A DNA stretch of 64,000 bases from Setoptus koraiensis (taxonomy: Eukaryota; Arthropoda): NCBI GenBank assembly GCA_048013815.1, contig CM106586.1, positions 7,998,001 through 8,062,000 of the forward strand, read 5' to 3'. Positions 33,394 to 43,905 of the stretch are shown here, in pieces. The stretch's first letter is position 1. Each line of letters opens with the position of its first letter. The position numbers and the translations under genes are program-made. Under the pieces are notes generated by a model, which saw nothing but the letters and a program-made list of their open reading frames with translations, searched no databases and was not told the origin of the DNA.

Positions 33394-35793
33394 GGTCGCT
33401 GACCATGGTGAATTCAGATGTGTGATCGGATGACGCTTATCGAAGCCAGCATTTATGCAAGCACGCTCAAGAGAGAGTCTCATTATTTGTCATCTATGGG
33501 ACAAATGACTGATTTCTCACAATCATCCTGACAAGCGCTTTGTCGTTTTGTCTTTGTCCGTTGCAACAATAAATATCACCTAACTGATTTTTAGACCTGA
33601 TGATTGATTTGGTCGGCTCGAATCGGAGGATTCGTTGGTGTATCTCGCGTGGCACCGTCAAAAGAGAGACCAACCATACGGGGGGGGGGCCGACGCAGAT
33701 TGTGATCGTCGAGGAGGCCACAATGAGAGCATGATGGATGCGAACAATTAATGAGAGTCCCACAAACAAGATATTCAAGGGCAACTGTGAGTTGTGTTAT
33801 ACGGCTCAATCAAGTGGCGACGACAAGCTCAACTACGACATACTCGCTTACTTGTTAGACTGGCACATGCACTCGCGCTAGCCGAGATTGCAAACTCGAG
33901 AGGTCAAATTGTTGGCAGTCGATGCCAAGATCTCGATCCGATTATTATCGCTCGTTTCGGCTTATTATTGCCATCGCCATTTGTTTGTCGCTCTATTGAT
34001 TGTCTTTGTTGTTGTTGTTGCTGCTGCTGGTAGCTGCTGCAGTTGCTAATTTGCAAGTGAAAAGCAACAACAATCTGGAATAGAGTATCGCGATTCGCGA
34101 CAGGTTCTGTTCGCGAGCAGAGAGAGAGAGAGTGCAGATTCATTTGATTGTCGCTGGTACGCTGACGGCCACAGCCAGCGACGACAGTGGCGAAACTTCA
34201 ACCAAACAAAACAAATATTGCCATGAGCATGATAATGGTAATAATCATAACGTAGCGAAGCAGCGTACGTAATGAAGACGTCAAGCGACTTAGACGAGAC
34301 ATACATCAATTCAGGCGACTCTATAGTTGGCAGAATGGATACAATAATACGCATTACATTGGAACAGTTTAAAACAAGAAATTGTCTGCTTCATTGATGG
34401 CGATAAGGCATTCACGTAGCGAGCATTAGTCGCTAGTGTCACTTGACTGTAATGGTTTACAGTGTTTAGTTTCATTGTAGCCAGTGAAGACAGCGTAAAT
34501 GATGGCTGTCGTTGTTGTTGTTGTTGGTGCGTTGTTGAGAACGACGAAATAACAGATAAGAGTCGCTGTAATAGAGAGAGAGAGAGTTAGACAAAACAAC
34601 AACTATATCGACAAGCACATTGTTGTTTGGCGCTTGTTTGTGTTGTTGTTTCGGTTGTTATGTAAATGGTGACACGCAAAGTCACGACAACAACAACAGC
34701 AACATCAACCGCAACCACATAACCAAACTGAGGGCAAAGAGTGCTCGTTGGGCCATGCATCAACCAAGTTGATACACACACAACAAACAAACATGTGATA
34801 ATGACAATGAGCGAGCCAGAGTAGATAATCGAGCGAATTGAGTAAAACAATTAACAACAATTTCAATTGTAAGCGATGTGTGTGGCTTGTGCGCTCGGCT
34901 CCACCGACAACCGCCCGAGAGATAATAATTGTTTTATTTAATTCAAGCTTGCATCTCATTTCATCATTCATTTACCAAGCATCATTTCACCGAGCCGTGA
35001 TGAACTGGGACCTTTGCACAAAGGGCCGTCGTCTCGGAGTCTCGTTAGTGGCTCCGCGATGAGTCATGAGCGAGTAAATAGCGAGCTGTTGGATATTGAA
35101 CTTGAACTATCTATCCGCCCGTTGCCAGTATCATCATTGTGTGTGTGTGACTCTAGTGCATTTCAGAGACATCTCGTTGGATTATCAATGGTACCAAAGC
35201 GGGCGAGTGAGCTAGAGAGAGAGAGCGACAGAGATCTAGATTAATCGACACGAACAGCTAATCGTTGCCTGCTCTTAGGATCTCGCTCACGTTGTTTCGT
35301 TATTTTGTTGTCGACACACCGCACATGATGGAGCGGATGATCCAGCAGATGATATCCGTGATATCTGATGCTGGCTGAGAGAGAGAGAAAGCCCGTCTAA
35401 GGGTATAGAGGCGCCGAGACGACGCGGCAGCGTCTCGACAGCGAGCTCGCTAGCGCAACAAGCGAGCGACTGCGACTAGCTAATAAAATTTAAAATGCAA
35501 GATGTAAAATGTAAAACGTAAAACGCAAATTGTATTTGATAATAGATGGAATAAAAAAGGGAGACTTAATCATTAATTAAACAGAATGTGATGATTATTC
35601 TCGCGTTCGTAAGTCGTTAGCTTTTTTAGCGGCGCACACAGGGCGCCACAAAATGAACAAACTTCACTGCCAGCTCAACGAATTTTAACGAGAGAAACAA
35701 CTAAAACACAACAGTCATACTAAATACATGCCGACAACTAATTACGGACCGCGCTCGCTGGTCCCTCTAATTGGGCCTCGATACCGGCTAGCG

Positions 35794-35871
35794 CGATTAT
35801 TACGAGCCCGATTATCATGAGCCCGATTATCATGAGCTCGATCATCATGAGCTCGATCACTGTGAGCTCGT
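35794..35871 (+). repeat. 15-base tandem repeat
   Basis: About five imperfect copies of CGATTATCATGAGCC / CGATCATCATGAGCT. Every copy keeps the GAGC and CGAT words. Confidence 0.8.
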
Positions 35872-36480
35872 TCGCCATTAGAATGCTCCGAGTGTCCGCC
35901 CACGACGAATATCCGGCCTGCTGACGGGTTGCTGTTCGCCATCAAGTCCCACTGTCTGCTCTGTAAACATGGAGAGATATATCCAGCCAGCTGCTGGCTC
36001 GACGATAATGAGGCTTCCTCTGTGAATTGTGGCCCCTGTTGACCTGTCGCCAGGCGCGTTTGTGTGTGTGTGTGGCGACTCGAGCAGATGATGACGATAA
36101 GCAAAATGACGACAACCGCGAGATGACGACAACAAAATAATATTTTGAGTTATCCGTCGCTAGTTTTACTTATCCGTCTCACAATCGCGTATCGCGCATC
36201 GCACAATGACGCTCCGCGAACGCGAACCTAGCGAGGGGCCATTCATGTGCGCTGTGTGCGTGCCTTGTTGTGCGCCCCCGACAAGACGCAAACAACAATT
36301 AGACAACAATATTCTAGTGTCAGCGTTTTGATGATGGCTGCCATTAGAGCGGCATTGACATTGTATCAATTAGTTGATGCGTGGGCGCCATATCGCTCCA
36401 GAGACACAGTTGGCAGCGACAGACACACATCGATCGCTCTTCCGATCGTCACGCATCAATACATCACGCAACTCACACAC

Positions 36481-36590
36481 GTCACATGTACCCCGCACAT
36501 CACACATATCCCATACATCACATATGCCCCATACATCACATATACCCCATACATGCCATAGATCACATATATCCCATATATCACATGTAT
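36481..36590 (+). repeat. Short-period tandem repeat (CATACATCACATAT-type)
   Basis: About six imperfect copies of a 17-18 base unit built on CATACATCACATATACCC. It gives Thr/His/Ile-rich open frames that are not genes. Confidence 0.8.
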
Positions 36591-38164
36591 CAGTATGTGT
36601 CAATGGCGCTCACTTATGTGTGTCTCGGCAAGTACAGGCGGCCAAGTGCAGGCGAGCTGGCCGCCGTTGAGTGGGACCCATTAACAGCGAATGTGTGGGC
36701 GTGCGAGCTTAATTGCGATTGCGGTTTTAACAATCGATAAATTATGCAAACATGCACTTGCTTAGTTGCTAAAAAAGTGCACTACAACTGGCTCATGAGT
36801 CGAGCGATTTGTCGAGCTCGGGCTCGCGATCCGTCGACAAATCGCTCGTTTCAAGGCTGTCGCCGCTCGACTGTTGTCTGGGATAGGCAAATATCCAGCG
36901 CAAGCCGCCTCGTTTGCGTCGTCATTTGCGTGTTGTTTGCGTCGGCGGACTGCCGGCGCTGACGAGCGCTGATTTGCAGCGATCGACACGACAAGTGCAA
37001 CAATCGTCGCAAGTGTAACAATCGTCGCAATTGTCGCCATTGTCGCCATTGTCGCCACTGGCGACATGAGCGACACAACGGCCGCCCAATGCAAACAATT
37101 GGCGCGACACAGCCTGTCGATCGATGGATGATTATGTAACAGGCCGTGGCCGTGTCGCCTATTACATAATCGTGGCCACAATCATCGTGGCCATAGCGCA
37201 CACGGCACCTGTGCGCAGCATTGTTGGCAGCATTGTCCAATCTCGGTGTGCTCCGCCGAGACGGGCGCCCACAAGCCGGACAGAGACGGCCGGACATTGG
37301 CAAGCCGGCGAGGCCAACGGGGCTCGCTCAGCGTGAGCATCCGATTTGCTGACTGACAATTGTGAGCAACAGGATAAATTGACACGGCCGAGACAAGACG
37401 AGCGTACATGTAGGGCGAACATGATACGCGCCATACGTATGATGTTCAATATGATGTTATACGGATGAAAACATGATATAATGCGCTATGATATGATGCG
37501 CTAACATGCTGCATTATAAACGGGATTATGCGGGATTTGCATTACATTACATGCGCTGTCAGTCGCAGTTTCTAGCGCTCGCCTGTCACTTTACTCAAGA
37601 TTTCACTTTTGTGTCTTGTTGCGACTGCTTCAAAACTGCAGTCGCAACACAATTTGCGCTCGCAATTGACATTGTGTCACCTAGAGAGATTTTCATTTAT
37701 TTTTGATGCCTCCAATTTGAATTATCCAGTCAACTTGATACAAACAATAGAACAACATCCGTTGTCATACCTCATATGTGTGTGCGCGCTGTCATGTGGA
37801 TCGTTACACCGCAGTGTTGTTTATTGTAGTTGTTTAGTGTTGTTGTTCAGTGTTGTCGTTCAGTGTCGTTGTTCAGTGTTGCAGTTGTCGTCGCTGTTGT
37901 TGGTGCTGCCGTTGTGGCCATAGGATGATTTAGATTCATCAAGTTCATCCGTCAGAGTTGCGCCGGCATCAATCAGTATCGCACACACACACACTAGCCA
38001 AAGTTGTCAAATTTGTCCAGCCACAATTGTCAAATCTGTCTAGCCAAAGTGTCAAATTTATCTAGTCAAAGTCGCCAAATTCAGTTAAATCTAGTCAAAT
38101 TCAGCCTAGCCAGCGCAATCAATCAGTGACACTGACAATACCAATCAATCAGCACTAGTCGACA

Positions 38165-39225
38165 ATGTCGAGGAGAAACAGTCTCATAGACATCAACACC
38201 ATCAAGGCGTTCGGCGATGGCCTCAAGGGCGGCAAGATAGGCGAAGAATGCAAATTCACGATAGCGGGCACAGACGGCGGCCTGGCGCTGTCCTTTCACA
38301 TCGAGGGCCCATCGAGACCAATATTCGAAACCATGACGGGCAAGGAGATGACCCTAGACATATGCTACATACCAACCATGGCCGTAAGTTGTCCAGCTCA
38401 CACCAATCCATACATCGGATACATATGATAACTCTAATCATTACTATTACTCTAATCATGCTAATAATTGATATTAATTGATCTTGATTGATTGAATTTT
38501 GACATTTTGCAGGGCGATTACAAGCTGTCGCTCATGTGGTACGGCAAACACATCGAGGGCAGTCCATTCGAGGTAAGTTCAACGCTCAGTGACACTCTCA
38601 ACATACTTGCACTATTCACACACTTACCTGTTGTATATCGCCATTTGTAACGGTTATGTAACGGACATGACGCAATTCAGTTCACAATAGAGGGTAAGCT
38701 AACGTTTTGCATGTCCACTATTCGCGTAAAACACACAACTGTCACCGTCTAACATTTGATTATGTCATCGTGTTGCCATCACACCCATAGGAGATGGACC
38801 GCCGCCCACTCTGGAGGAGCTCGTGAAAAAGATTCGCGTTGGTGGTCGAGGCTTGAATTTGGCTCACGTTCAACAATACAACGAAGTCTTGGTTGATTGT
38901 AGACGAGTTTACCTGAAAGGTGAGCCATTCGTTTCACTCATTCGTTATAACGGGCATGCATACAATCAAATCAAATCACATAAAATAACATTACACTTGT
39001 TTTTGTATTTGTATTTGTCTGTTTATCACCCGGCCAGATCACAAGCTCAAATGTTCCGTTAAATCTCCACCGAGAAGCTCAGCCATGGTTAAATTACAAG
39101 ACAATCTGGATGGTACATATACCATGTTTTTCAAGCCGACATTTCCAGGCCCTTATCAATTGATTATTAGGGTAGATGATGTCGACGTGCCGGGCAGCCC
39201 GTTCACATCGCAAGTGAAAAATTAA
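38165..39225 (+). CDS. Filamin-type protein with two Ig-like filamin repeats
   Basis: Five exons assembled from consensus splice sites: 38165-38383, 38513-38572, 38681-38693 (13 bases), 38791-38919 and 39038-39225, giving 202 residues with frame kept at every junction. The first filamin/ABP280 repeat spans about residues 20-98 (CKFTIAGTDGGLALSFHIEGPS...GDYKLSLMWYGKHIEGSPFEFTIEG) and the second about 100-200 (LVDCRRVYLKDHKLKCSVKSPP...DNLDGTYTMFFKPTFPGPYQLIIRVDDVDVPGSPFTSQVKN). Hallmarks are the GDYKL/GPYQL strand and the closing GSPF in each repeat. Full filamins carry an actin-binding domain and many repeats; here neither is present, so this is either a short stand-alone filamin-repeat protein or a derived piece of a filamin-family gene. 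Filamin repeats bind partners such as integrin tails. AATAAA lies at 39652-39657. Confidence 0.88.
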
Positions 39226-40413
39226 TTTTCTTTCAATTGTTTTGATATTGGAGCACAATAATATTTATCCATTAACAACACATAACAAATCCGTCTCTTT
39301 GTTGATCAATTGTTAATTGTTTTCATCACACAACTGGACGATTTGATGGATACCACGTTATGCTGATGTTCACAATTTAAATGCATCACTTGCCATGTCC
39401 GTCACACATTGACTTTGCCCAGCCAATTTATTATTGGCGTTTTACAAAACTGATGTTACTAACGCTAAAAGTCAACTTTGGTGTTTCATCATCACCATCA
39501 TGTATTATATCATTATTATCATTATCATTATTATTATTACTATTATTATAATTAAATTGTTGTAATTATTACCACCATATATCACGTAGCTTCGTAAGCA
39601 TCATTAATAATCATAGGATAATCAACTACAACACAATACACAAGCAACAATAATAAACTTAATGTAAGCGACTGAATGTAGCTGTTTCTTTGTTTGTTGA
39701 ATGTTCAATTTAACAAGAGTAAGTTTCGATTTCCGATGCCAGATCGTTTCGCAAGATTACCTTGCTGGGAGCGCTGTAACTAGTGTAAAGCAATTGCATT
39801 CCCACATTGATTTGATCTGGTGCAGTATGTGGAATAAAGCCGATGATTATCATCACTGTATTGCAGTAGTGCACTTATGCCTATTCTTTGCCATTTCGTC
39901 GTGTGTCTAATCTAGATTATATTGTTGTTAGTAGAGCATATTGGATGAGAACCTATTCCATGCTTCATGTGATGGTTGCAGATAATCGTCATAACAATGG
40001 CACAAACATATCAACAAGTATATCAACATATAATATGATGATATGTGAGTATCATTTATTTAGTTTGAAATAGTCGTTTCAGCAAAGTATCGTTCATTTC
40101 CACCTTATATCCCATTTGACCGTGGCGCTATCTCGTTTGAGCATCTAACATTTACGTCAATAATTAGACAGACAAATGGATTCCGCGCTGTTATTGATCC
40201 GACATCCATTCGAAAAGGATTGCAGCATTCAGATGATGTGAGACACTCGCGACTGGTCCAAAGTCGAAACAACCACAAACAAACACCAAATAAAGCAACC
40301 ACGCTCGACAACAACCCAATTTCTCCAACCTCAATTTGCCATCTACAATCTGGCATATATCAGCACACCGTCTAGGTCACTTTCGCACCTCAATACAACA
40401 GCCACCAAACAAG
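39226..40413. other. Intergenic stretch
   Basis: AT-rich 3' flank of the filamin-type gene with an ATT/ATC run near 39500-39560 and AATAAA at 39652-39657, then the 5' flank of the dehydratase gene. Nothing else recognised. Confidence 0.6.
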
Positions 40414-42107
40414 ATGAGTTCCACTCTCCATCAAGCTCAGTCTCATCCCGTATTAAGAACATGGCAAAGCCAGAGAAATGACATTAATCATCATGCCGAT
40501 TTTGTTTTGCCCATGTTCATAGGAAACGATGACGATGCCATTGATCCCATCGAGTCCATGCCAGACGTAAACCGTTACGGTTGTAGCACCGCTATAAAAT
40601 ATCTAGAACCATTAGTTTACAGTTTTGGCTTGAGAGCTGTCCTATTGTTTCCCGTTGTAACCAAGCCCTCTAATATTAGCGAAGATCAGGTGGGTTTTGT
40701 TGGTGATGATCAAGACGACGACGAGGATGATACAGACTTCACGTCGTCTACTAGCGCGCGGTCATTGTCAACTGAGAGCAACAGTGCTGATGGCTCAGAT
40801 GACGATAGCGATGATGAGCCCAAAAAGGGAAGAATCGTCTCTATGAAACGAAGACCATCAACTTCCAGTAGGGACAAACGAACGCGAATATTTTCGGCCG
40901 AAAATAGCGGCCCCAAGATGGGCCTTCTGGAAAATTCTAAACATCAGGATGTCAGATTGATCAAGGGTCTGGCGTTGAGAGAGGAAAACAACCCTGTTTT
41001 GAGATTGATACCAAAACTGAGAGAAAAGTTTCCAAATTTATTGATAATTTGCGATGTATGTTTATGTGCATTTACATCTACTGGTCATTGTTGTTTATTC
41101 GACGATAATTCAATCAAAATAAAAGCATCATCATCATTAGCTAACAACAACGCAAACTACGTCAACATTGTTGACAGCCATGATATTAGTGATAAAACAG
41201 TAGATCAGACTTCAAGAGTAAGCGACGTCAATCCAGGTGAAAGGAAAAGGTTATCGAACATTGAGCTAACACAGTATCTAATTTCAAACAAGATCTCTTG
41301 TCAGTATTTGGCCAGATTAGCTATCGAATATGCATCGCGCGGTTGTAATGTGTTAGCTCCCAGCGACATGATGGACGGACGTATACAAGTTATTAGAGAA
41401 AAGTTGAATGAAAACCATCTACACCACGTCTCTATCATGAGTTACTCCGCGAAATTTGCATCCTCATTCTATGGTCCGTTCAGGCAAGCAGCCGCTAGTA
41501 AGCCACAATTTGGAGATAGAAAGGCCTATCAGTTACCTCCAGGATCTAGAGCGATGGCGCTCAAAGCGGTCAGCCGTGATATAGATCAAGGTAAGATGAA
41601 ATCAATTTTGCATACCTATAATCTTCTGGTTTCGGCGATATTTCTCACACATAGAAAAAAGAACAAGATGATTAGCTGCAAAAAAAAGTCTCGCTCGCTC
41701 TCTCTCTCGCTCTGTCTGCCTCTCCCTTGCTCTAATACTCTACATCTCTCTTTCTTTCCCTCAATATCACACTGATCACAAACGCACAATGTATTCTCTA
41801 CTGACACACATTCTCGTTGTATCTTGTAACATTCGCAGGCGCCGATTTCGTCATGGTGAAACCCGGAACTCCATATTTAGATATTGTTAGGGATGTTAGA
41901 GAAAGCCATCCATATGTGCCGATAGCAATATATCAAGTTTCAGGCGAGTATTCTATGCTAAAGCTAGCCGCCGAAGCCAATGTACTGGATTTAAAGTCGG
42001 CCCTTCATGAATTACTTGCTTCTTATAGGAGAGCTGGAGCAAACATTATCATCACCTACTTCACACCGGCGATATTAAGGGGTGAGCTGCAAGTTCTTGT
42101 GGCCTAG
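40414..42107 (+). CDS. ALAD: Delta-aminolevulinic acid dehydratase (porphobilinogen synthase)
   Basis: Exon 40414-41590 and exon 41839-42107 join across a 248-base GTAAGA...CAG intron to give 481 residues. The enzyme condenses two 5-aminolevulinate molecules to porphobilinogen, the second haem-synthesis step, in the cytosol. The catalytic lysines are visible (SYSAKFAS Lys347; MVKPG Lys400), as are the zinc cysteines (DVCLC...GHC; Cys216, Cys218, Cys226) and the conserved [24 protein letters not shown] and [14 protein letters not shown] blocks. The family is usually about 330 residues. The excess comes from an acidic Ser/Asp-rich insertion (about residues 93-175, with a basic [11 protein letters not shown] patch) and a second, Asn/Asp-rich insertion after the zinc site (about 232-280). 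Start chosen at AACAAGATG, matching the usual N-terminus (HPVLRTWQ). The last 33 coding bases overlap the convergent LENG8-type gene. Confidence 0.95.
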
Positions 42108-43109
42108 TGGATTGTTTTTCTGAATAAATTCTGAACATTCATCAACATCGCGGAAAGCTAACTCCTCGGTTATGAATTTGAGAGACACGTTTGGTCTATA
42201 GGATTTGAAAATAATCTTCAATGCTTGTTTGCGTTCACGCTCAATAAACCAATCAATTAATCTTGCTGACATCGATGGTGATTTTGTATAAAGAAAAAAT
42301 AATTTATGGTAGTTACATAATGACCAGGCGCGTCTTACCTGCAACGCGTGCTCAACCACTGGATGTTGTCGAGATGATGGTGGTAGCTTTGAGAGGGTCA
42401 TTTGTAGATCTGTTGTATTCTCAGTGAATACATAGTATAATATAAGGTAGCCTAGGAATTCACATTCATGATCACTATGTATAGACTCGTATAATGTTTT
42501 CAATTGACTTTGGCATTGATTGAATTCTTCGTGATCTCCTATCTCAAGCGCAATCCTAGCGTGAGTCTCATAAACTTGAACAGTGAATTCATTTCGAATG
42601 AATTGTACAGTTAAATCCTGTCGAATTGATTTCAATTGATCGCAAGCATAACGGTAATCATGGTGGTGCTCATTATTCCTCCAATACTTAACAACCATCT
42701 CTAGTGACTTGTGCAATACTTTCAATGGTCTAACTGTCGATGGGTCTGGTGCCGATGTCAAGCGCAAGTATTGTTTCTCTAAATCCTGACACGTGCCCAC
42801 AATGGCTTTCTCAAAACTAAACTCACCTAAACAAGCTTGCTTTTTCCTATTGTCATCATGTTGTCTTTCACTATTTCTCTTCTTGCTGCGCGACCTCCTA
42901 CTACTGGTTTCTTTTCTCCTTGGATCAGGCAATTTTGCTCTCGACCAATCGGTTGTATACACTGTACCGGATTCGAAAGCTTTCAACAATATCTTTTTAA
43001 GCTCTGTCTCAACTATATCTTTGTCTTTTTCAGTATGACAATTACTGAAGGCATCATGGGCAAATTTTTTCAAGCTCTGTGGCCATTTCTCGTATCTCTG
43101 ATCTTCCAT
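42075..43109 (-). CDS. LENG8: LENG8-like SAC3/GANP-domain protein
   Basis: A single exon encodes 344 residues. The N-terminus ([16 protein letters not shown]...[13 protein letters not shown]) and the SAC3/GANP region (about residues 105-325; [86 protein letters not shown]) match the C-terminal half of leukocyte receptor cluster member 8 almost motif for motif. A basic Arg/Ser/Lys linker (about 64-92) looks like a nuclear localisation signal. SAC3/GANP proteins scaffold mRNA-export complexes (TREX-2); LENG8 forms a related nuclear complex with PCID2 and SEM1. Vertebrate LENG8 is about 800 residues with a long disordered N-terminus that is missing here. It is transcribed towards ALAD, and the two coding regions overlap tail to tail by 33 bases. 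Confidence 0.92.
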   Translation of the reverse strand: MEDQRYEKWPQSLKKFAHDAFSNCHTEKDKDIVETELKKILLKAFESGTVYTTDWSRAKLPDPRRKETSSRRSRSKKRNSERQHDDNRKKQACLGEFSFEKAIVGTCQDLEKQYLRLTSAPDPSTVRPLKVLHKSLEMVVKYWRNNEHHHDYRYACDQLKSIRQDLTVQFIRNEFTVQVYETHARIALEIGDHEEFNQCQSQLKTLYESIHSDHECEFLGYLILYYVFTENTTDLQMTLSKLPPSSRQHPVVEHALQVRRAWSLCNYHKLFFLYTKSPSMSARLIDWFIERERKQALKIIFKSYRPNVSLKFITEELAFRDVDECSEFIQKNNPLGHKNLQLTP

Positions 43110-43905
43110 ATCTATTTATACTTATACTTTTTCTACTATTTATGTATAATTATTATTTAAAATTCAATTTGATTTTAATCAATATTTATTATTAGTAATA
43201 AGAATACTAATTTAAATAATAATAATGTAAAATTGCAGTTTCATTTCTATTGCGTATGGTAGAATAAAGGAATTTAGCCAAATGCGAAGAAAAATTATGA
43301 TTTCAATGTTTTCACTCGTTTTTCAGCGGCAAGTTTGAATTTTTTTTTTTTGTGAGTCACTCACAGTCAGACTCTCATAGATTGTGAGTCTTTTGACCTG
43401 TGAGAGTAAGGACATGCACTATGCATCTTGCGAAAGCTTATTTAGGTCAGTTGGAATTTGGTCCAGCCATCTTAAGAACAAGAATTCAGCCAACATGGCC
43501 ATTCTCAAACATCATCATTTCACCAATTCATCTGATCCTAACCAGGTTTTTTTATGGGAGCGCGAGCTAGCAATAGCAATATAACTTAAATCCACAACAG
43601 TACATCAGGTTAGTTTGATGAATAGGTGTCTTATAGGGTAGTGAATCATAAAGCTATCATGAAGTGAAAGAATTTGTTGGCCTACGAATATCATTTACAC
43701 TAGCTCAGATGGCGATAGCCATGTTGGACTTTTACAATCAACGAGCCACTCATGGATTTTGTCATTTCTTTATATTACAATCATATATCGACTTCGCTCA
43801 AGTTTTATTCAGGGAAGAGGGTCCTAACAATAACAACATAACTTAATAACAGTACATAGAGGTAGCTTGCAAGGGTACCATAGAGGTTGCTTAATCAGGC
43901 TAGCA
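43110..43905. other. Spacer with duplicated 3' end of the GTPase gene
   Basis: AT-rich leader of the LENG8-type gene, then a 13-T run and GTGAGTCACTCAC near 43350, then two related blocks (about 43574-43700 and 43830-43945). The second block runs into the C-terminal codons of the GTPase gene and the first is a non-coding copy. Confidence 0.6.
43574..43700 (-). repeat. Non-coding tandem copy of GTPase gene 3' end (partner 43830-43945)
   Basis: Shared words in order: ATAACTTAA, ACAGTACAT, GGT.AG, TAGGGTA/AGGGTAC, GAAAGAATTTGTTGGC and GAATATCATT/AAATATCATT. In the partner the last words encode the C-terminus (DICKPTNSFV) of the GTPase on the minus strand. The copy shows a local duplication of about 250 bases. 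Confidence 0.6.

Larger units (their letters stand above)
33394..38164. other. Long intergenic stretch with simple repeats
   Basis: No gene supported. It holds a 10-G run near 33680, CAA/GTT and GAGA runs at 34.0-34.7 kb, a 15-base tandem repeat at 35794-35871 and a CATACATCACATATACCC-type repeat at 36481-36590. From about 36.8 kb it becomes GC-rich. The final 200 bases are AT-rich leader sequence (repeated GTCAAATT-type words) of the filamin-type gene. Confidence 0.55.

Noticed and set aside
35014-35244. 76-codon + strand frame
   Set aside because: No signal peptide or domain; lies in a simple-repeat region.
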